This document shows positions 18,817 to 28,138 of a DNA stretch of 64,000 bases, in pieces. The position numbers were made by a program, and so were the translations under genes. Origin of the DNA: Pelagicoccus sp. SDUM812002 (GTDB lineage Bacteria > Verrucomicrobiota > Verrucomicrobiia > Opitutales > Opitutaceae); the NCBI RefSeq assembly GCF_031127835.1, contig NZ_JARXHX010000008.1, positions 124,001 through 188,000 of the forward strand, in the 5' to 3' direction. Position 1 is the stretch's first letter; every line of letters begins with the position of its first letter. The notes under the pieces were generated by a model that was not told the DNA's origin, did not search any database, and worked only from the letters and a program-made list of their open reading frames with translations.

Positions 18817-20256
18817 ATGAAGCCACTCCACTTTTTTAGCGTCGCGCTTGCAGCCGGCCTCCTAATCGCCTCCTGCGAAGGAGAGAACGTCACGCAACTG
18901 TCCGTCGATGCAGGCGAGACCAAGCAGACTGTGCAGGGATTTGGCAGCTCCATAAATGGGTGGACGGCTCCGATGATTCCATTGTTCTATGACGAGACCT
19001 TTGCCGATTACGCCGCTAATGAGTTGGGCATGAGCGTCTTTCGTCTGCAAATATGGGGTGAGATAAGCCCGGACCCAATCGATGATTGGAAGGATATTTC
19101 CTACGAGAACTTCAAGTGGAAAGGCACAGGGATGCGGGGTAAGGTGAATGTCGACTGGGCTAAGGCGATGGTCGAGGCTAATCCCGAGGTCCGTATAATC
19201 GGTTCGGTCTGGAGCCCTCCGCATTGGATGAAGGAAAACGATTCGCACAAAGGAACCGCAGGAGGTTTCCTGCTCAGCGAGAAAAGAGATTACGACGACG
19301 ACAATCGCTTGCGGGATAGCCACTACCAGCATTTCGCCAAGTGGGTGGTGGAGTGGTGCCGCTACATGGAATCGCAAGGCACTCCTTTTTACGCTATCAG
19401 CCTGCAAAACGAGCTTCTCTTCACGCAATGGTACGAATCCGCAATGTATTCAGCGGAAGAATACGCGAAAGTTGTTCGAATTACGGGCGAGATGTTCGAG
19501 AGCGAAGGCGTGCGGAAGCCCTTGTTTTTCGGTCCGGAGGATATGACCATGGCGAACTATAGCGATGAGGTGCGTCACAAGCCATTTGTCGATGCCCTGA
19601 TGTCGCCAGACGTGGCGAAGTATTTCGACGCCTTTGCTACTCACGGATACACGGATGGGATTCGTTCCGACAATAGGCAGTCTACGGTCGCCTACTGGAA
19701 CTCGATCAAGCAATTCGGCTTGCCGTACTGGGTGACCGAAGGTGGATCGGGAAAGCACGAATGGCCAGCCCCGATAACCAGCGGGATTGCTCCACGGCTT
19801 CATGTAGCACTCGAGCACAGCAATGTGAGCCTCTTCTGCGGATGGCAGCTCGCTGGCGGCGAAGGCGGCCAGGGCTCCGAGCACGATTTCATGGCCCACC
19901 GCAATGCTACTAAGAAAACCTATGCGACGATGCATTTTTGGAAGCACATCCGACCTGGGGCTAAGCGCGTAACGACCGAACGATTCGAAGGTGCTAACGA
20001 TTCAATTCTGGCGAGTTCGTACATTGACGAACAGCGCGGCGAGCTGGTGACGGTGATTATCAATCAATCCGATAACGATCAGCCTGTGAGCCTATCGTAT
20101 AAGAATAGCGAATACGCAGAGAGTTGGACAGCTTATCAGACAAGTGAGACGCTAGACCATGAGGCGATCAACTTTAGTCAATTGGCGGGCAGTGAAATCA
20201 GTTTCACGGTACCGGGCATGTCTATAACGACATTGATCGGAACCGCAGGACGATAG
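18817..20256 (+). CDS. GH30-family glycoside hydrolase lipoprotein
   Basis: A 479-residue enzyme with a lipoprotein signal peptide; the lipobox LIASC places Cys20 as the acylated residue. The TIM barrel shows family-30 features: QTVQGFGSSINGW near the start, SVWSPPHWMK, the acid/base Glu199 in SLQNELL, and the nucleophile Glu308 in WVTEGGSG. A C-terminal beta-sandwich (about residues 385-479) completes the fold. Family members hydrolyse beta-glucosyl, beta-xylosyl, beta-1,6-glucan or glucuronoxylan links; the specificity here is not readable. It should be anchored in the periplasm or on the outer membrane. Confidence 0.88.
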   Translation: MKPLHFFSVALAAGLLIASCEGENVTQLSVDAGETKQTVQGFGSSINGWTAPMIPLFYDETFADYAANELGMSVFRLQIWGEISPDPIDDWKDISYENFKWKGTGMRGKVNVDWAKAMVEANPEVRIIGSVWSPPHWMKENDSHKGTAGGFLLSEKRDYDDDNRLRDSHYQHFAKWVVEWCRYMESQGTPFYAISLQNELLFTQWYESAMYSAEEYAKVVRITGEMFESEGVRKPLFFGPEDMTMANYSDEVRHKPFVDALMSPDVAKYFDAFATHGYTDGIRSDNRQSTVAYWNSIKQFGLPYWVTEGGSGKHEWPAPITSGIAPRLHVALEHSNVSLFCGWQLAGGEGGQGSEHDFMAHRNATKKTYATMHFWKHIRPGAKRVTTERFEGANDSILASSYIDEQRGELVTVIINQSDNDQPVSLSYKNSEYAESWTAYQTSETLDHEAINFSQLAGSEISFTVPGMSITTLIGTAGR

Positions 20257-20282
20257 GCCAAACACATCGAACTTATTAAGTG

Positions 20283-22655
20283 TTAGGCGAATGCCATGTC
20301 ATTGGCGCCCCAAGAGAAACTGATCGTACCACCGTTTTCGCAAATTTGGAAGTCACCGTCGGGTAGTTTCAGGTGAGTGCAGATCCCGAAGGGCACCTTG
20401 GCTTCGAAGGCGAGTGTGCCAGCCTCGTCTCGTGACCACGATACCGATATTTCACCGACAGGGGTCTCGAAGCTTCCTGATGCGTAGTTGGAAATTGAAT
20501 ACTGAGGCTGAAGCTCAATTTCCTTCCATCCGGGTTTAGCCGGCCGGGCTCCGAGGACGCTGTCGAAGAGATCGATGGCGATCCAGCTGTTCCATGCGTG
20601 GCAATCGCTGCGAGGGTCGACTTCCTTTTCCGGCCAAGTCGAGAAACCGTTCTCCAGCATCCGGTACCATGGAGCGAGGACTTCGGGAAAGAGCCGATGG
20701 TAAATGCCGATCTCCTGCATGGCGCGCGAAAGGTAAAAGCGCTGGAACATAGACATCTTGTGAAGTTCTGGATCGTCTAGGATCCTATCCTTTAGTAAAG
20801 CGTTTTGTTCGGGTGTAGTGGCACCGCACAAGATAGCGAACGCTTGCGTGTGCTGCGTGTGTTCGTGGCTTTGGTGATGCGGACCTTCTGAAAAGTATCC
20901 ATCTTCTTGGGACCAAGCTCGATCTCGAATCGTTTGCCGTAGCGTCTCGCTAGTCCGCTGCCAAAGGCGGGCCTCCTGAGGATCTCCCAGCTTCTCGTGC
21001 AAATCGACCACTGTGTGGGCCGCCAGAGCGAAAAGGGCGGTAAGGTAAGAGCTGCCCGTACCGGCGTGAGCGGCCGGTGAGATGCCGTTGTCCCAATCGT
21101 CTACCCAATCGATCCAAGACCAACTTTTCACTCCGCCCACAAAGCCCTTATCGTTTATGCGTTCGCGGAAATAGCTGAGTACGCTATGGATTCCTGGCAG
21201 ACATGTTTTGACGAAATCGCGACCCGGCTCTCCCACCCACATCCAGTAATCGTGCACCATGAGAACCCAGTGAAGGGAAAAAGCTGGTATTTCCTGGCGT
21301 CGCCGTGAGGGTTCGCGGCTCGCGGTAAGGCCTTTCGAGCAAATAGAATCGCGGAAGAGTCGGATGCAGCGCTTACCGAGTTCGGTTTGGTTAGCGAGGT
21401 AGTAGCTTGAGATTATTTGTAGTCGCGTATCCGCTACATAGTTAAGTTGTTCGTAGTAGGGACAGTCTTCGTATGTCTCGTGTGCGCAAAGCTGAAGCGT
21501 GCGTATGCTTGTTTCGAGTAGTCTGTCGGACTCTGGGATCGAGCTCTCAAATCGAGCATTGAATTTCTGTGGAAAGCTGACGAATCGGTGCGATGCGGAC
21601 TTGAGTGTCACGGCTTCTTGGCCCGGCCCGATTTCGATCTTAATGAACCAGAAGGCTCTCCAATGAAAGGGTTCGAAAAGGTAGGAATCGCCCGAAAGGG
21701 TAAGTACGTCGTAGTAACCGTCTGGTTCGAGGCGGGTGAAATCGTCGCGCGGCTGACCTTTTTGCCAGACCCTGCCCAACTGCGGATCATCGACCCATTC
21801 TCCTAGGGCTTCGGCATAGACGACACGGATTTCGCGATCCTTTCCGCCTTCGAATTCAAGCATCGGGTAGCTGGTGGTTAGCCTTCCCACGTCGAGCCAT
21901 ATTTCGCCGCCTTCACTTTCTTCGATTCTCACTGGGAAGTGGATACGCTCTCTGTTGACGATGCAGCGTGCGAAATCGCATTGCTTCTCTGAAAGCATCG
22001 GTACTTCTCGAGGGACAAGATTGTGAGAGGATTCGACGCCCCACTGGTCTGGAGTGGGCGGGAATCCGATGCCAACCACTGGAGTCCAGCTCGTAGCGTC
22101 GAAATCGAGTTCCTTCCAATCCGCTTGATGTTTGGCGGTGTCGATTTTATCCATCCAACCGAGAAATTGGAAAGCTCGGTGTTCGGGAGCGCTGCTGTTT
22201 GGCGAATAGGAAGCGTTTCGGGTGACGAGCCAGTGGCCCGGTGTGTCGAGCGTTTCGTCGTTTAGGCCTTGGACGAACAGGCCCGCGATTTCGCTGTGGA
22301 CCTCGCTGACGGGGCCTTGCCAACCAAACCAGCGCACCTCGACCGCCAAAACGTTGCCTCCTTTCTTTAGCAAGGGCGCCAAATCGTAGGTCTCGGCGCG
22401 GTAATGCTGAGTCGTGCCTTTGAGCGGGCCGCGTCCAATCAAGCTGCCGTTTAGCCATAGCTTGTATCTGCTATCCGCGGTGACGATGATCTCGTAGCTT
22501 TCCGGGAGTTCGACCAGCTCAAACTCTCGACGGAAGAGGCAAGAAGAGTTGGGGCGCGGGCTTTCGTCATCTATCCAGGCGAACAGAGCCCGCAAGCAGG
22601 GAAGCTCGTCGGTCAAGCGGTGTAGGTGGAGTGCTATTTTGCTAGCAGGGGGCAT
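20283..22655 (-). CDS. GH78-type alpha-L-rhamnosidase
   Basis: A 790-residue enzyme with an N-terminal beta-sandwich (about 35-190, with YKLWLNGSLIGRGP) that resembles the carbohydrate-binding domain of bacterial rhamnosidases. The six-hairpin (alpha/alpha)6 catalytic domain (about 360-690) contains YEDCPYYEQLNYVADTR, the rhamnosidase signature with candidate acid Glu/Asp residues. A C-terminal beta domain ends the protein. No signal peptide is present, so it probably acts on imported oligosaccharides in the cytoplasm. It converges with the GH30 gene (26-nt gap) and lies downstream of the esterase and sulfatase genes on the same strand, separated by 235 nt. Confidence 0.85.
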   Translation of the reverse strand: MPPASKIALHLHRLTDELPCLRALFAWIDDESPRPNSSCLFRREFELVELPESYEIIVTADSRYKLWLNGSLIGRGPLKGTTQHYRAETYDLAPLLKKGGNVLAVEVRWFGWQGPVSEVHSEIAGLFVQGLNDETLDTPGHWLVTRNASYSPNSSAPEHRAFQFLGWMDKIDTAKHQADWKELDFDATSWTPVVGIGFPPTPDQWGVESSHNLVPREVPMLSEKQCDFARCIVNRERIHFPVRIEESEGGEIWLDVGRLTTSYPMLEFEGGKDREIRVVYAEALGEWVDDPQLGRVWQKGQPRDDFTRLEPDGYYDVLTLSGDSYLFEPFHWRAFWFIKIEIGPGQEAVTLKSASHRFVSFPQKFNARFESSIPESDRLLETSIRTLQLCAHETYEDCPYYEQLNYVADTRLQIISSYYLANQTELGKRCIRLFRDSICSKGLTASREPSRRRQEIPAFSLHWVLMVHDYWMWVGEPGRDFVKTCLPGIHSVLSYFRERINDKGFVGGVKSWSWIDWVDDWDNGISPAAHAGTGSSYLTALFALAAHTVVDLHEKLGDPQEARLWQRTSETLRQTIRDRAWSQEDGYFSEGPHHQSHEHTQHTQAFAILCGATTPEQNALLKDRILDDPELHKMSMFQRFYLSRAMQEIGIYHRLFPEVLAPWYRMLENGFSTWPEKEVDPRSDCHAWNSWIAIDLFDSVLGARPAKPGWKEIELQPQYSISNYASGSFETPVGEISVSWSRDEAGTLAFEAKVPFGICTHLKLPDGDFQICENGGTISFSWGANDMAFA

Positions 22656-22890
22656 AGGGAAATGTTTGGTGATCGATTGAAATACGGGTTGTGTAAGGGG
22701 GGTGTCTTAAATTGATCTTCAAGAGCCGGTGACGATCTTCGGCAAAATCGTTTCTCCTATGGATAATAGACGGGTGGCGTTTTCGGGCATTTGTTTATTG
22801 GACTTTTCTCGTGAAGTTCATCCGCGGGAGACTGTGAAATTTAAGACGAACGTGTCGTTTCAAGGATTGGATTCTTTGGAAATAGGCAGA

Positions 22891-23778
22891 TCACAGGGCT
22901 TTAATCCAATCGACGAAAAGACGGCCCCAATTTGCCAGTCGCCCCCTGTCGTGTGCTAGGGAAAAGCCGTGCCCCCCGTTCGGGTATAGATGCATTTCCG
23001 CATAAACTCCTTCTCGGAGTAGGGCTTGGTAGAAGGAGACGGTACCGGAAACTGGTACCACCTCGTCGTCGGATGCGTGAAGCAGGAAGGTGGGAGGTGT
23101 CTCAGGTGTGATATGCAGCCGATTCGAGTAGCGCTCGATCAAGGGCTCGCTGGGCTCCTTGCCCAGCAAGTTGTCCCGCGAGGCGGACTCGGAGACCGAA
23201 TTGCTGAACTCGGTGGCAGGATAGACCAGTCCCATGAAGTCTGGCCGAGAAGAAAGCCGGTCGATCGGGTCCGGGGCTTTTTCGTTTCCAGTTGTAAACT
23301 GTGTTCCCAAGGTGGAAGCCAAATGACCGCCAGCTGAGAAGCCGATGACTCCGATCCGTTCTCTGTCGATTCCCCAAACAGCCGCGTTTTGCCTCACGGT
23401 CCTTATGGCTCGTTCTGCATCGAGCAAGGGTACGATGTGCGAGGCGATATTCGATTCGGGATCGGGTAGTCTATATTTGACAATGACTGCTGCGATACCG
23501 TGGGCGTTCAGTAAACTAGCAATCTCAACTCCTTCCCACTCATACGCCAAGCATTCGTAACCGCCGCCAGGAAAGATGAGAACAGTTGGAGTGTTTATCT
23601 GACGTTTAGCGGGTAGGCGAACTTCTATAGTCGGCTCTTGCACACAGCGTATGAGCGTTATGCCGTTTTTCTCCTCTGTGTATTCAGCTTTTGTTGACGC
23701 CTTATTATTCGGGGCGTCGTCACTCCATAACCGAATTATGGTGGGATTCTTCAGATAGCTGGAATGGGGCTTACTCAT
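22891..23778 (-). CDS. Cytoplasmic alpha/beta-hydrolase (BD-FAE/acetylesterase type)
   Basis: A 295-residue serine hydrolase with LIFPGGGYECLAYE (oxyanion loop), GVIGFSAGGHLAS (nucleophile elbow), a DDEVVP acid segment and GGHGFSLA (catalytic His). It is close in plan to the secreted esterase at 884 but has no signal peptide. It probably deacylates oligosaccharides in the cytoplasm. An upstream TTG at 23805 would add nine residues; the ATG at 23778 is preferred because the conserved sequence begins soon after it. Confidence 0.82.
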   Translation of the reverse strand: MSKPHSSYLKNPTIIRLWSDDAPNNKASTKAEYTEEKNGITLIRCVQEPTIEVRLPAKRQINTPTVLIFPGGGYECLAYEWEGVEIASLLNAHGIAAVIVKYRLPDPESNIASHIVPLLDAERAIRTVRQNAAVWGIDRERIGVIGFSAGGHLASTLGTQFTTGNEKAPDPIDRLSSRPDFMGLVYPATEFSNSVSESASRDNLLGKEPSEPLIERYSNRLHITPETPPTFLLHASDDEVVPVSGTVSFYQALLREGVYAEMHLYPNGGHGFSLAHDRGRLANWGRLFVDWIKAL

Positions 23779-23940
23779 TGCGTAATCGGGGTTGACCTGG
23801 GACAAACTCGATCGACGCGATTTGTCACTACATGAGTGATAGCTCGCTGGCGCCTTCGTTGAAGTTTCGTCTCCGCTTTTCCAGTTAAGCCAAACGGCAT
23901 TTATCTTTAGAAACCCGTCTGTGTGGCAATTTATTCTGAA

Positions 23941-24912
23941 TTATTGATTGTCTGCTTCTAAATTTGAGTGGGGCGGTCCGCCATATAAAGATGTATTTAT
24001 GAAACCTAAAACCGATTGTTTTATAACGTCACTCGAGAATGCAGGGCCTCCGTGTTTTGCTTCTTCGAGGATTTCGAATAATACGGGAACGCCCGCCCTG
24101 TTGAGCTGACTTGCGAGCTGCTCGCTTTGGTTAACGGGTACGACTGTATCCTTACTACCATGGATAATGAGAAACGGAGGATCGCTGGGATCGATATATG
24201 TTAGTGGGCTTAGTTTGTTTGCAAGGTCTGGTCGATCGAGTACTGGTGCCCCCATGAGCCGCGACTCCGGAGAGTTCGGTGCGGCGTGGGATTCGTAGCC
24301 CGGTGTCTGCACAAAGGATATAAATTCAGTCGGGCCGTAGAAATCGCAGACGGCTGCCACTGATTCCGACTGATCCAGATTGGCGCCGACTGAGAAGCTT
24401 TTTTCTCCAGCAGATGTCCCGAGCAGCGCCGCCAGGTGACCGCCGGCGGAGTCTCCCCAAGCAATGAAGCGATCCGGATCGAGCGAGTAGTCCGCCGCCG
24501 CTTTCCGGAGCCAGCGTACGGCTGCCTTTACGTCCTGGATCTGGGCGGGGAAGGGGGCCACGCCTGTTAGTTGGTAGTCGATGCTGGCGATGGCGAAGCC
24601 TTCATCGAGAAATCCCATTTCAAGCGGCAAGCAATTGTCTTTCGAGCCCATGAACCAGCCACCGCCGTGGATCCACACTATCACAGGCCAGGGTCCGTTT
24701 CCCGAATGGGGAAGATAGAGGTCCAGCTTTTGCTGCGGATGCCCATTTTCGACATACTCGATATCGATGAACCGCAGCTCCTCGCCGGGGGCTGCCTCAT
24801 CAGGTGGAGTCTTATCTTCCTGGGCTGTGGTTTGACTTGATATCAATAGCGCCAAGAGGGCGGCTGATGGCAAGAGGTGTAAGATAAAGCTGAAGGGCCG
24901 TGTCTGCGTCAT
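23941..24912 (-). CDS. Secreted alpha/beta-hydrolase (carboxylesterase/BD-FAE type)
   Basis: A 323-residue esterase with a signal peptide (hydrophobic residues 7-27, cut near TTAQED). Motifs are WIHGGGWFMGSKDN (HGGG oxyanion hole), WGDSAGGHLAA (GxSxG with GDSAGG) and DTVVPVNQ, with a His in AKHGGPAF. It is the third esterase of this superfamily in the window and likely removes acetyl or feruloyl groups from polysaccharide in the periplasm. GAGG and GTAGGA stretches lie just upstream of its ATG. If the frameshift in the preceding gene is corrected, that gene ends 12 nt before this start, an operon-like junction. Confidence 0.84.
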   Translation of the reverse strand: MTQTRPFSFILHLLPSAALLALLISSQTTAQEDKTPPDEAAPGEELRFIDIEYVENGHPQQKLDLYLPHSGNGPWPVIVWIHGGGWFMGSKDNCLPLEMGFLDEGFAIASIDYQLTGVAPFPAQIQDVKAAVRWLRKAAADYSLDPDRFIAWGDSAGGHLAALLGTSAGEKSFSVGANLDQSESVAAVCDFYGPTEFISFVQTPGYESHAAPNSPESRLMGAPVLDRPDLANKLSPLTYIDPSDPPFLIIHGSKDTVVPVNQSEQLASQLNRAGVPVLFEILEEAKHGGPAFSSDVIKQSVLGFINTSLYGGPPHSNLEADNQ

Positions 24913-26272
24913 TCCTACCTCGATTTAAAGTGCATCGAGGATGAGAAGCCAATCGTTGCCGCGTTCCGGTTCCGAAGGGGGGATTGAATTCCCACAGGTT
25001 GGTGACTTGCGGAGTTCTGGGCTCAAACGATTGTGAGTCCCCATCGCGGGGGTTGAACCACTGGGCATCGATTTTTGAAGTCTTTATGCCCGGCAATTGG
25101 ATGGTGAAACTTTCTCCATGCGGTGTATAGGCTAGAACCGTGGAGTGGTCCGGACTGGCCGCTACCAAAACGGCATTGGCGCCGGTGCTGGGTCCGCTCA
25201 CCAGCAACTCGCTTTTGGGGCTTAAGTCGTACCAGGGAATCGATTCGAAAGCCTTGCGAAGATAGCCGAGCTGACGGGCTCCGGGATAGTCGATGGCCTC
25301 TTGCCATAGAGTGCGGGCGCTAGAGATAGGCTCTCTCCCGGGTTCCCACATCTGCCAGACGCTGTGGTGGCCGTAGGCATGCCCGGAGGCTCCCGATAGT
25401 ATCGACCAGTAGCCTGCCCGGCGGGCGTCGAATTCGTCGAACCAACCGAGTTCGGGCTTCCAGTTGACGGGGTGGTCTTCGTAGCACGGCTCGCCGTCCA
25501 TAGCGGGTTTTGTTGGAACGAGAGCGTAGTCTCGTAAGGTGGCCTTGTAGTTCGCGAAGTCGACGTTGCCGTGACCGCTTTGGTGTAGGTTGAAGTCGAG
25601 CCAATCGGATTCGTGGAAGTAGAGCGATGAGCTCCGGTGCCCTTGCGGGTGGTAGGTCATCAGGTGGCCGCGGTGGTCGCCCGCTTGTATTCCGCGGGCC
25701 ATGGCGTGGATGATATCGAGGTGAGCTTGCGACTCCGGACTGCGATCTCCTCCGAGGATCCATACCACGGATGTATCCGCGTAGCGACTACCAATGAATT
25801 GTCCATAGTCGAAGGCGTTTTGCGGGTCGAAGACTTCGGGGCCAACGCCCCATTTCAGGTTGAACTTGTCGCCCCAAGTCGGCAGCAAGCCGATGGTGAT
25901 TCCCAGTTCGTTCGCTTTCGCAACGACGAAGTCGATGTGCTCGAAATAGGCCTCGTTGGGACGCGAGGGGTCCAGGTCATGTAGCGGGAGTTCCCCGTAG
26001 GCGTTCTCGGTTCGCAGTCCGTCTGGTTCGGCGAGGGCGACTGCCATGACAACGTTAAACCCTTGCTCGGAGCGTTTCTCCAGATAGACGGTTGCCTCCT
26101 CGCGGTCGAGGTGGTGGAAGAGGGACCAGGCGGTATCAGCCAGCCAAAAGTAGGGTTGGCCGTCGCTAGTTTCGAGGAAGCGTCCGTTTTCGCTGACTTG
26201 GGTTGGGTGTACAGAGCTCCAAGCCGCGTTGGTTGCGAATAGGGCGACGAGAAGGAGGGGCGGTAAATTCAT
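24812..26272 (-). CDS. Apiosidase-like DUF4038 glycoside hydrolase with frameshifted C-terminus
   Basis: A 486-codon reading frame with a signal peptide (residues 1-19). The TIM-barrel region carries GQPYFWLADTAWSLFHHL, typical of the DUF4038/apiosidase-like group (GH140 relatives), then WILGGDRSP and a C-terminal beta-sandwich of the putative collagen-binding type. The last part is abnormal. At a run of six G on the plus strand (24977-24982) the frame changes, and the final 48 or so residues do not resemble the family. Dropping one base restores NPPSEPERGNDWLLILDAL and a stop at 24925-24927, just before the next gene. The substrate is a pectin- or algal-type side chain by inference; the exact sugar is unknown. 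Confidence 0.8.
   Translation of the reverse strand: MNLPPLLLVALFATNAAWSSVHPTQVSENGRFLETSDGQPYFWLADTAWSLFHHLDREEATVYLEKRSEQGFNVVMAVALAEPDGLRTENAYGELPLHDLDPSRPNEAYFEHIDFVVAKANELGITIGLLPTWGDKFNLKWGVGPEVFDPQNAFDYGQFIGSRYADTSVVWILGGDRSPESQAHLDIIHAMARGIQAGDHRGHLMTYHPQGHRSSSLYFHESDWLDFNLHQSGHGNVDFANYKATLRDYALVPTKPAMDGEPCYEDHPVNWKPELGWFDEFDARRAGYWSILSGASGHAYGHHSVWQMWEPGREPISSARTLWQEAIDYPGARQLGYLRKAFESIPWYDLSPKSELLVSGPSTGANAVLVAASPDHSTVLAYTPHGESFTIQLPGIKTSKIDAQWFNPRDGDSQSFEPRTPQVTNLWEFNPPFGTGTRQRLASHPRCTLNRGRNDADTALQLYLTPLAISRPLGAIDIKSNHSPGR
24977..24982 (-). other. Probable frameshift site (homopolymer G6/C6)
   Basis: Six consecutive G on the plus strand (C on the coding strand). Reading with five C instead of six gives a family-like C-terminus and removes a 101-bp overlap with the next gene. 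Either a recent indel in the strain or an assembly error would explain it. Confidence 0.7.
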
Positions 26273-26339
26273 GCGGGATGATGCTAGGATTTGCCGTCAC
26301 CCGGGTGAAGTTCCTACTGCGGCACCTTCACGGGTTAAG

Positions 26340-27926
26340 TTAACCTAAACGGTAGGTTGTCTCGGCACTTTCCTCAGAGCCGATGCGAATCGCTTTCGCG
26401 GTGAGTGTCGTGGCGTGGGCGGGAAGGAGGAAGGGCTCTGTGTAGAGCTGCCATGGTTCTTCTTCAAAGCGGTATCCGATGGATGCGCCTTGGGTAGAGC
26501 AATGGAGTTGGACCAACTCGCCCGGTTCGAGCTTGGCAAGCGGGTCTTCCGTTCGATAGCCGAGGGTCGCATCGGAGAGAGCTAGGGCTATCGGTGTAGC
26601 GGTTTGGGGTTGTATCCCATCGGGCCGCCAGTTGCGTACCATCTGGCTTTCGGGAATATCTCCATACCGATCAAACTTCGCTTGCCACGTGTCGAGCTGT
26701 TCGCGGAGTGATTGCATCTGCTCGGCGAACTCCGGCTTTCCAGCGAGGTTTACGAGTTCATTGGGGTCGTTGACGGTATCGTAAAGTTCTTCGGCCGGGC
26801 GATTTCCGAGAAAGGATTTTTGGGCTTCTGTCAGTACGCCGGATGCTTTTAAGCGGAAGAGTTCCTTCACCGCAGGATGCCGATTTCGGTAGGGAATCCA
26901 CTGGAGATAGGGTGTATTGGGATAGTAGTTACGAATGTACTTGTAACGATCGTCGCGTATGGCCCGGACGTGATCGTAGGATTCGTCGTACCGGTCCCGT
27001 GTCGCGAATATGCAACTACGAGGCGTGGATAGGCTGCTGAGGAAGTCTTGGCCTTCGAGGTAAGTCGGTGGGTCGATGCCAGCGAGGGCGAGGGTCGTGG
27101 GGGCGAGGTCGACCAGGCTGACGAGGTCTTCCTTGACGGTACCGGCTTCAAGAGAGTGGGGAATCCTAACGATAAGCGGGACTTTTATCCCAGCGTCGTA
27201 GGGCCAACGTTTCGCTCTGGGAAGCCCCTCACCGTGGTCGCTCCAAAACATGATGATCGTATTTTCGAGCTCTCCGTCCTCTTCGAGCTCGCGAAGAATC
27301 TGCCCTGCCCAAGCGTCGTTACTGGCGATGTTCTCATAGTGGCGAGCTAGGGCTTCGCGAGCGGCGGGAGTGTCTGGAACAAGTGGTGGCAGGACCAACT
27401 TATCGGGATCGATCTTCGGAAGAGGCCCCTTGTCCGGCCACATATTGCTTTCGTGGGTCTGGACGTTGTTGAAGACTGAGAAGAATGGCTTGTGAGAGGG
27501 TCGGTTTCTCCATTGGGCGCTGGTGCTGCAGTCGTCCCAGGCGGTGAAGGGCGCGCTGAATTGGTAGTCGGTCTTCTCGTTATTGCAGGTGTAGTATCCG
27601 TGGGAGCGTAGAATCTCTGGCAAAAGTCGAACGTAAGGCGGCGGTACGACCTCGTAGGGGGTCGGGAGGTCGGGCGCCATCGGATGCTCGTGCGTGGTCC
27701 TCATGTGGTGGGCGCCGATGCTGGTAGGATACATTCCAGTGATGATTGAGCAGCGGCTAGGGGCGCAGACACCTGCGACTGCAAAGGCGTTTTCGTAGCG
27801 AATTCCCTGTGCGGCCAGGCGGTCTATATTGGGTGTTTGGGCAAAGCGATCTCCGTAGCAGCCAAGCCGAGGGCTGAAGTCTTCGAATGAGATCCAGAGA
27901 ATATTTGGGGGTGGCATGGATCGCAT
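26340..27926 (-). CDS. S1-family sulfatase (heparan N-sulfatase-like)
   Basis: A 528-residue sulfatase. The formylglycine motif is CAPSR with Cys54 as the residue to be oxidised, so a maturase of the anaerobic or FGE type must be encoded elsewhere. Other family features are NILWISFEDFSPRLGCYGD at the N-terminus, YPTSIGAHHMR, and FWSDHGEGLPRAKRW in the second metal/sulfate-binding segment. The pattern resembles the S1_8 group (heparan N-sulfatase and algal-polysaccharide sulfatases). The C-terminal 90 residues form an extra beta-type domain. No signal peptide is seen with either the ATG (27926) or the upstream TTG (27953). It should remove sulfate esters or N-sulfate from saccharides. Confidence 0.86.
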   Translation of the reverse strand: MRSMPPPNILWISFEDFSPRLGCYGDRFAQTPNIDRLAAQGIRYENAFAVAGVCAPSRCSIITGMYPTSIGAHHMRTTHEHPMAPDLPTPYEVVPPPYVRLLPEILRSHGYYTCNNEKTDYQFSAPFTAWDDCSTSAQWRNRPSHKPFFSVFNNVQTHESNMWPDKGPLPKIDPDKLVLPPLVPDTPAAREALARHYENIASNDAWAGQILRELEEDGELENTIIMFWSDHGEGLPRAKRWPYDAGIKVPLIVRIPHSLEAGTVKEDLVSLVDLAPTTLALAGIDPPTYLEGQDFLSSLSTPRSCIFATRDRYDESYDHVRAIRDDRYKYIRNYYPNTPYLQWIPYRNRHPAVKELFRLKASGVLTEAQKSFLGNRPAEELYDTVNDPNELVNLAGKPEFAEQMQSLREQLDTWQAKFDRYGDIPESQMVRNWRPDGIQPQTATPIALALSDATLGYRTEDPLAKLEPGELVQLHCSTQGASIGYRFEEEPWQLYTEPFLLPAHATTLTAKAIRIGSEESAETTYRLG

Positions 27927-27982
27927 GCTGACGAGGGTGAGGTCATTAGCCAACTGTTTGGGGTTTACACCGTTTAGTAACC

Positions 27983-28025
27983 GCGGTTTGGGCTCTCGCG
28001 AAGAGAAAGAACGCGAGTGAACCGC
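27983..28025 (-). other. Two-tier hairpin downstream of the oxidase operon
   Basis: An outer stem GCGGTT/AACCGC encloses an inner stem CTCGCG/CGCGAG. It lies in the 212-nt gap between the end of the cytochrome oxidase operon and the sulfatase start. There is no T-tract in the direction of transcription, so it may be a weak or factor-assisted transcript end. The assignment is tentative. Confidence 0.35.
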
Positions 28026-28138
28026 CGTGCTGTTTCCACTTAAAATGGTTAGGGGGCGAAAGGGCTAGAGCAGATCGTTGTTGGTCAACAGCTAATAATG
28101 GGTTTCGCGAGATGGCGAGGCCGTGCCGAAAGCGGCGC

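Noticed and set aside
22656-22890. Plus-strand open frame at 22729-22959 between the esterase and rhamnosidase genes
   Set aside because: It overlaps the end of the esterase, lacks a recognisable domain, and reads as an antisense shadow.
6514-26345. Short GGGTTAA(C/G)T motif near several gene starts (2147, 6514, 13855, 26332)
   Set aside because: Seven to nine bases only, with variable distance and orientation to genes. Consistent with chance.
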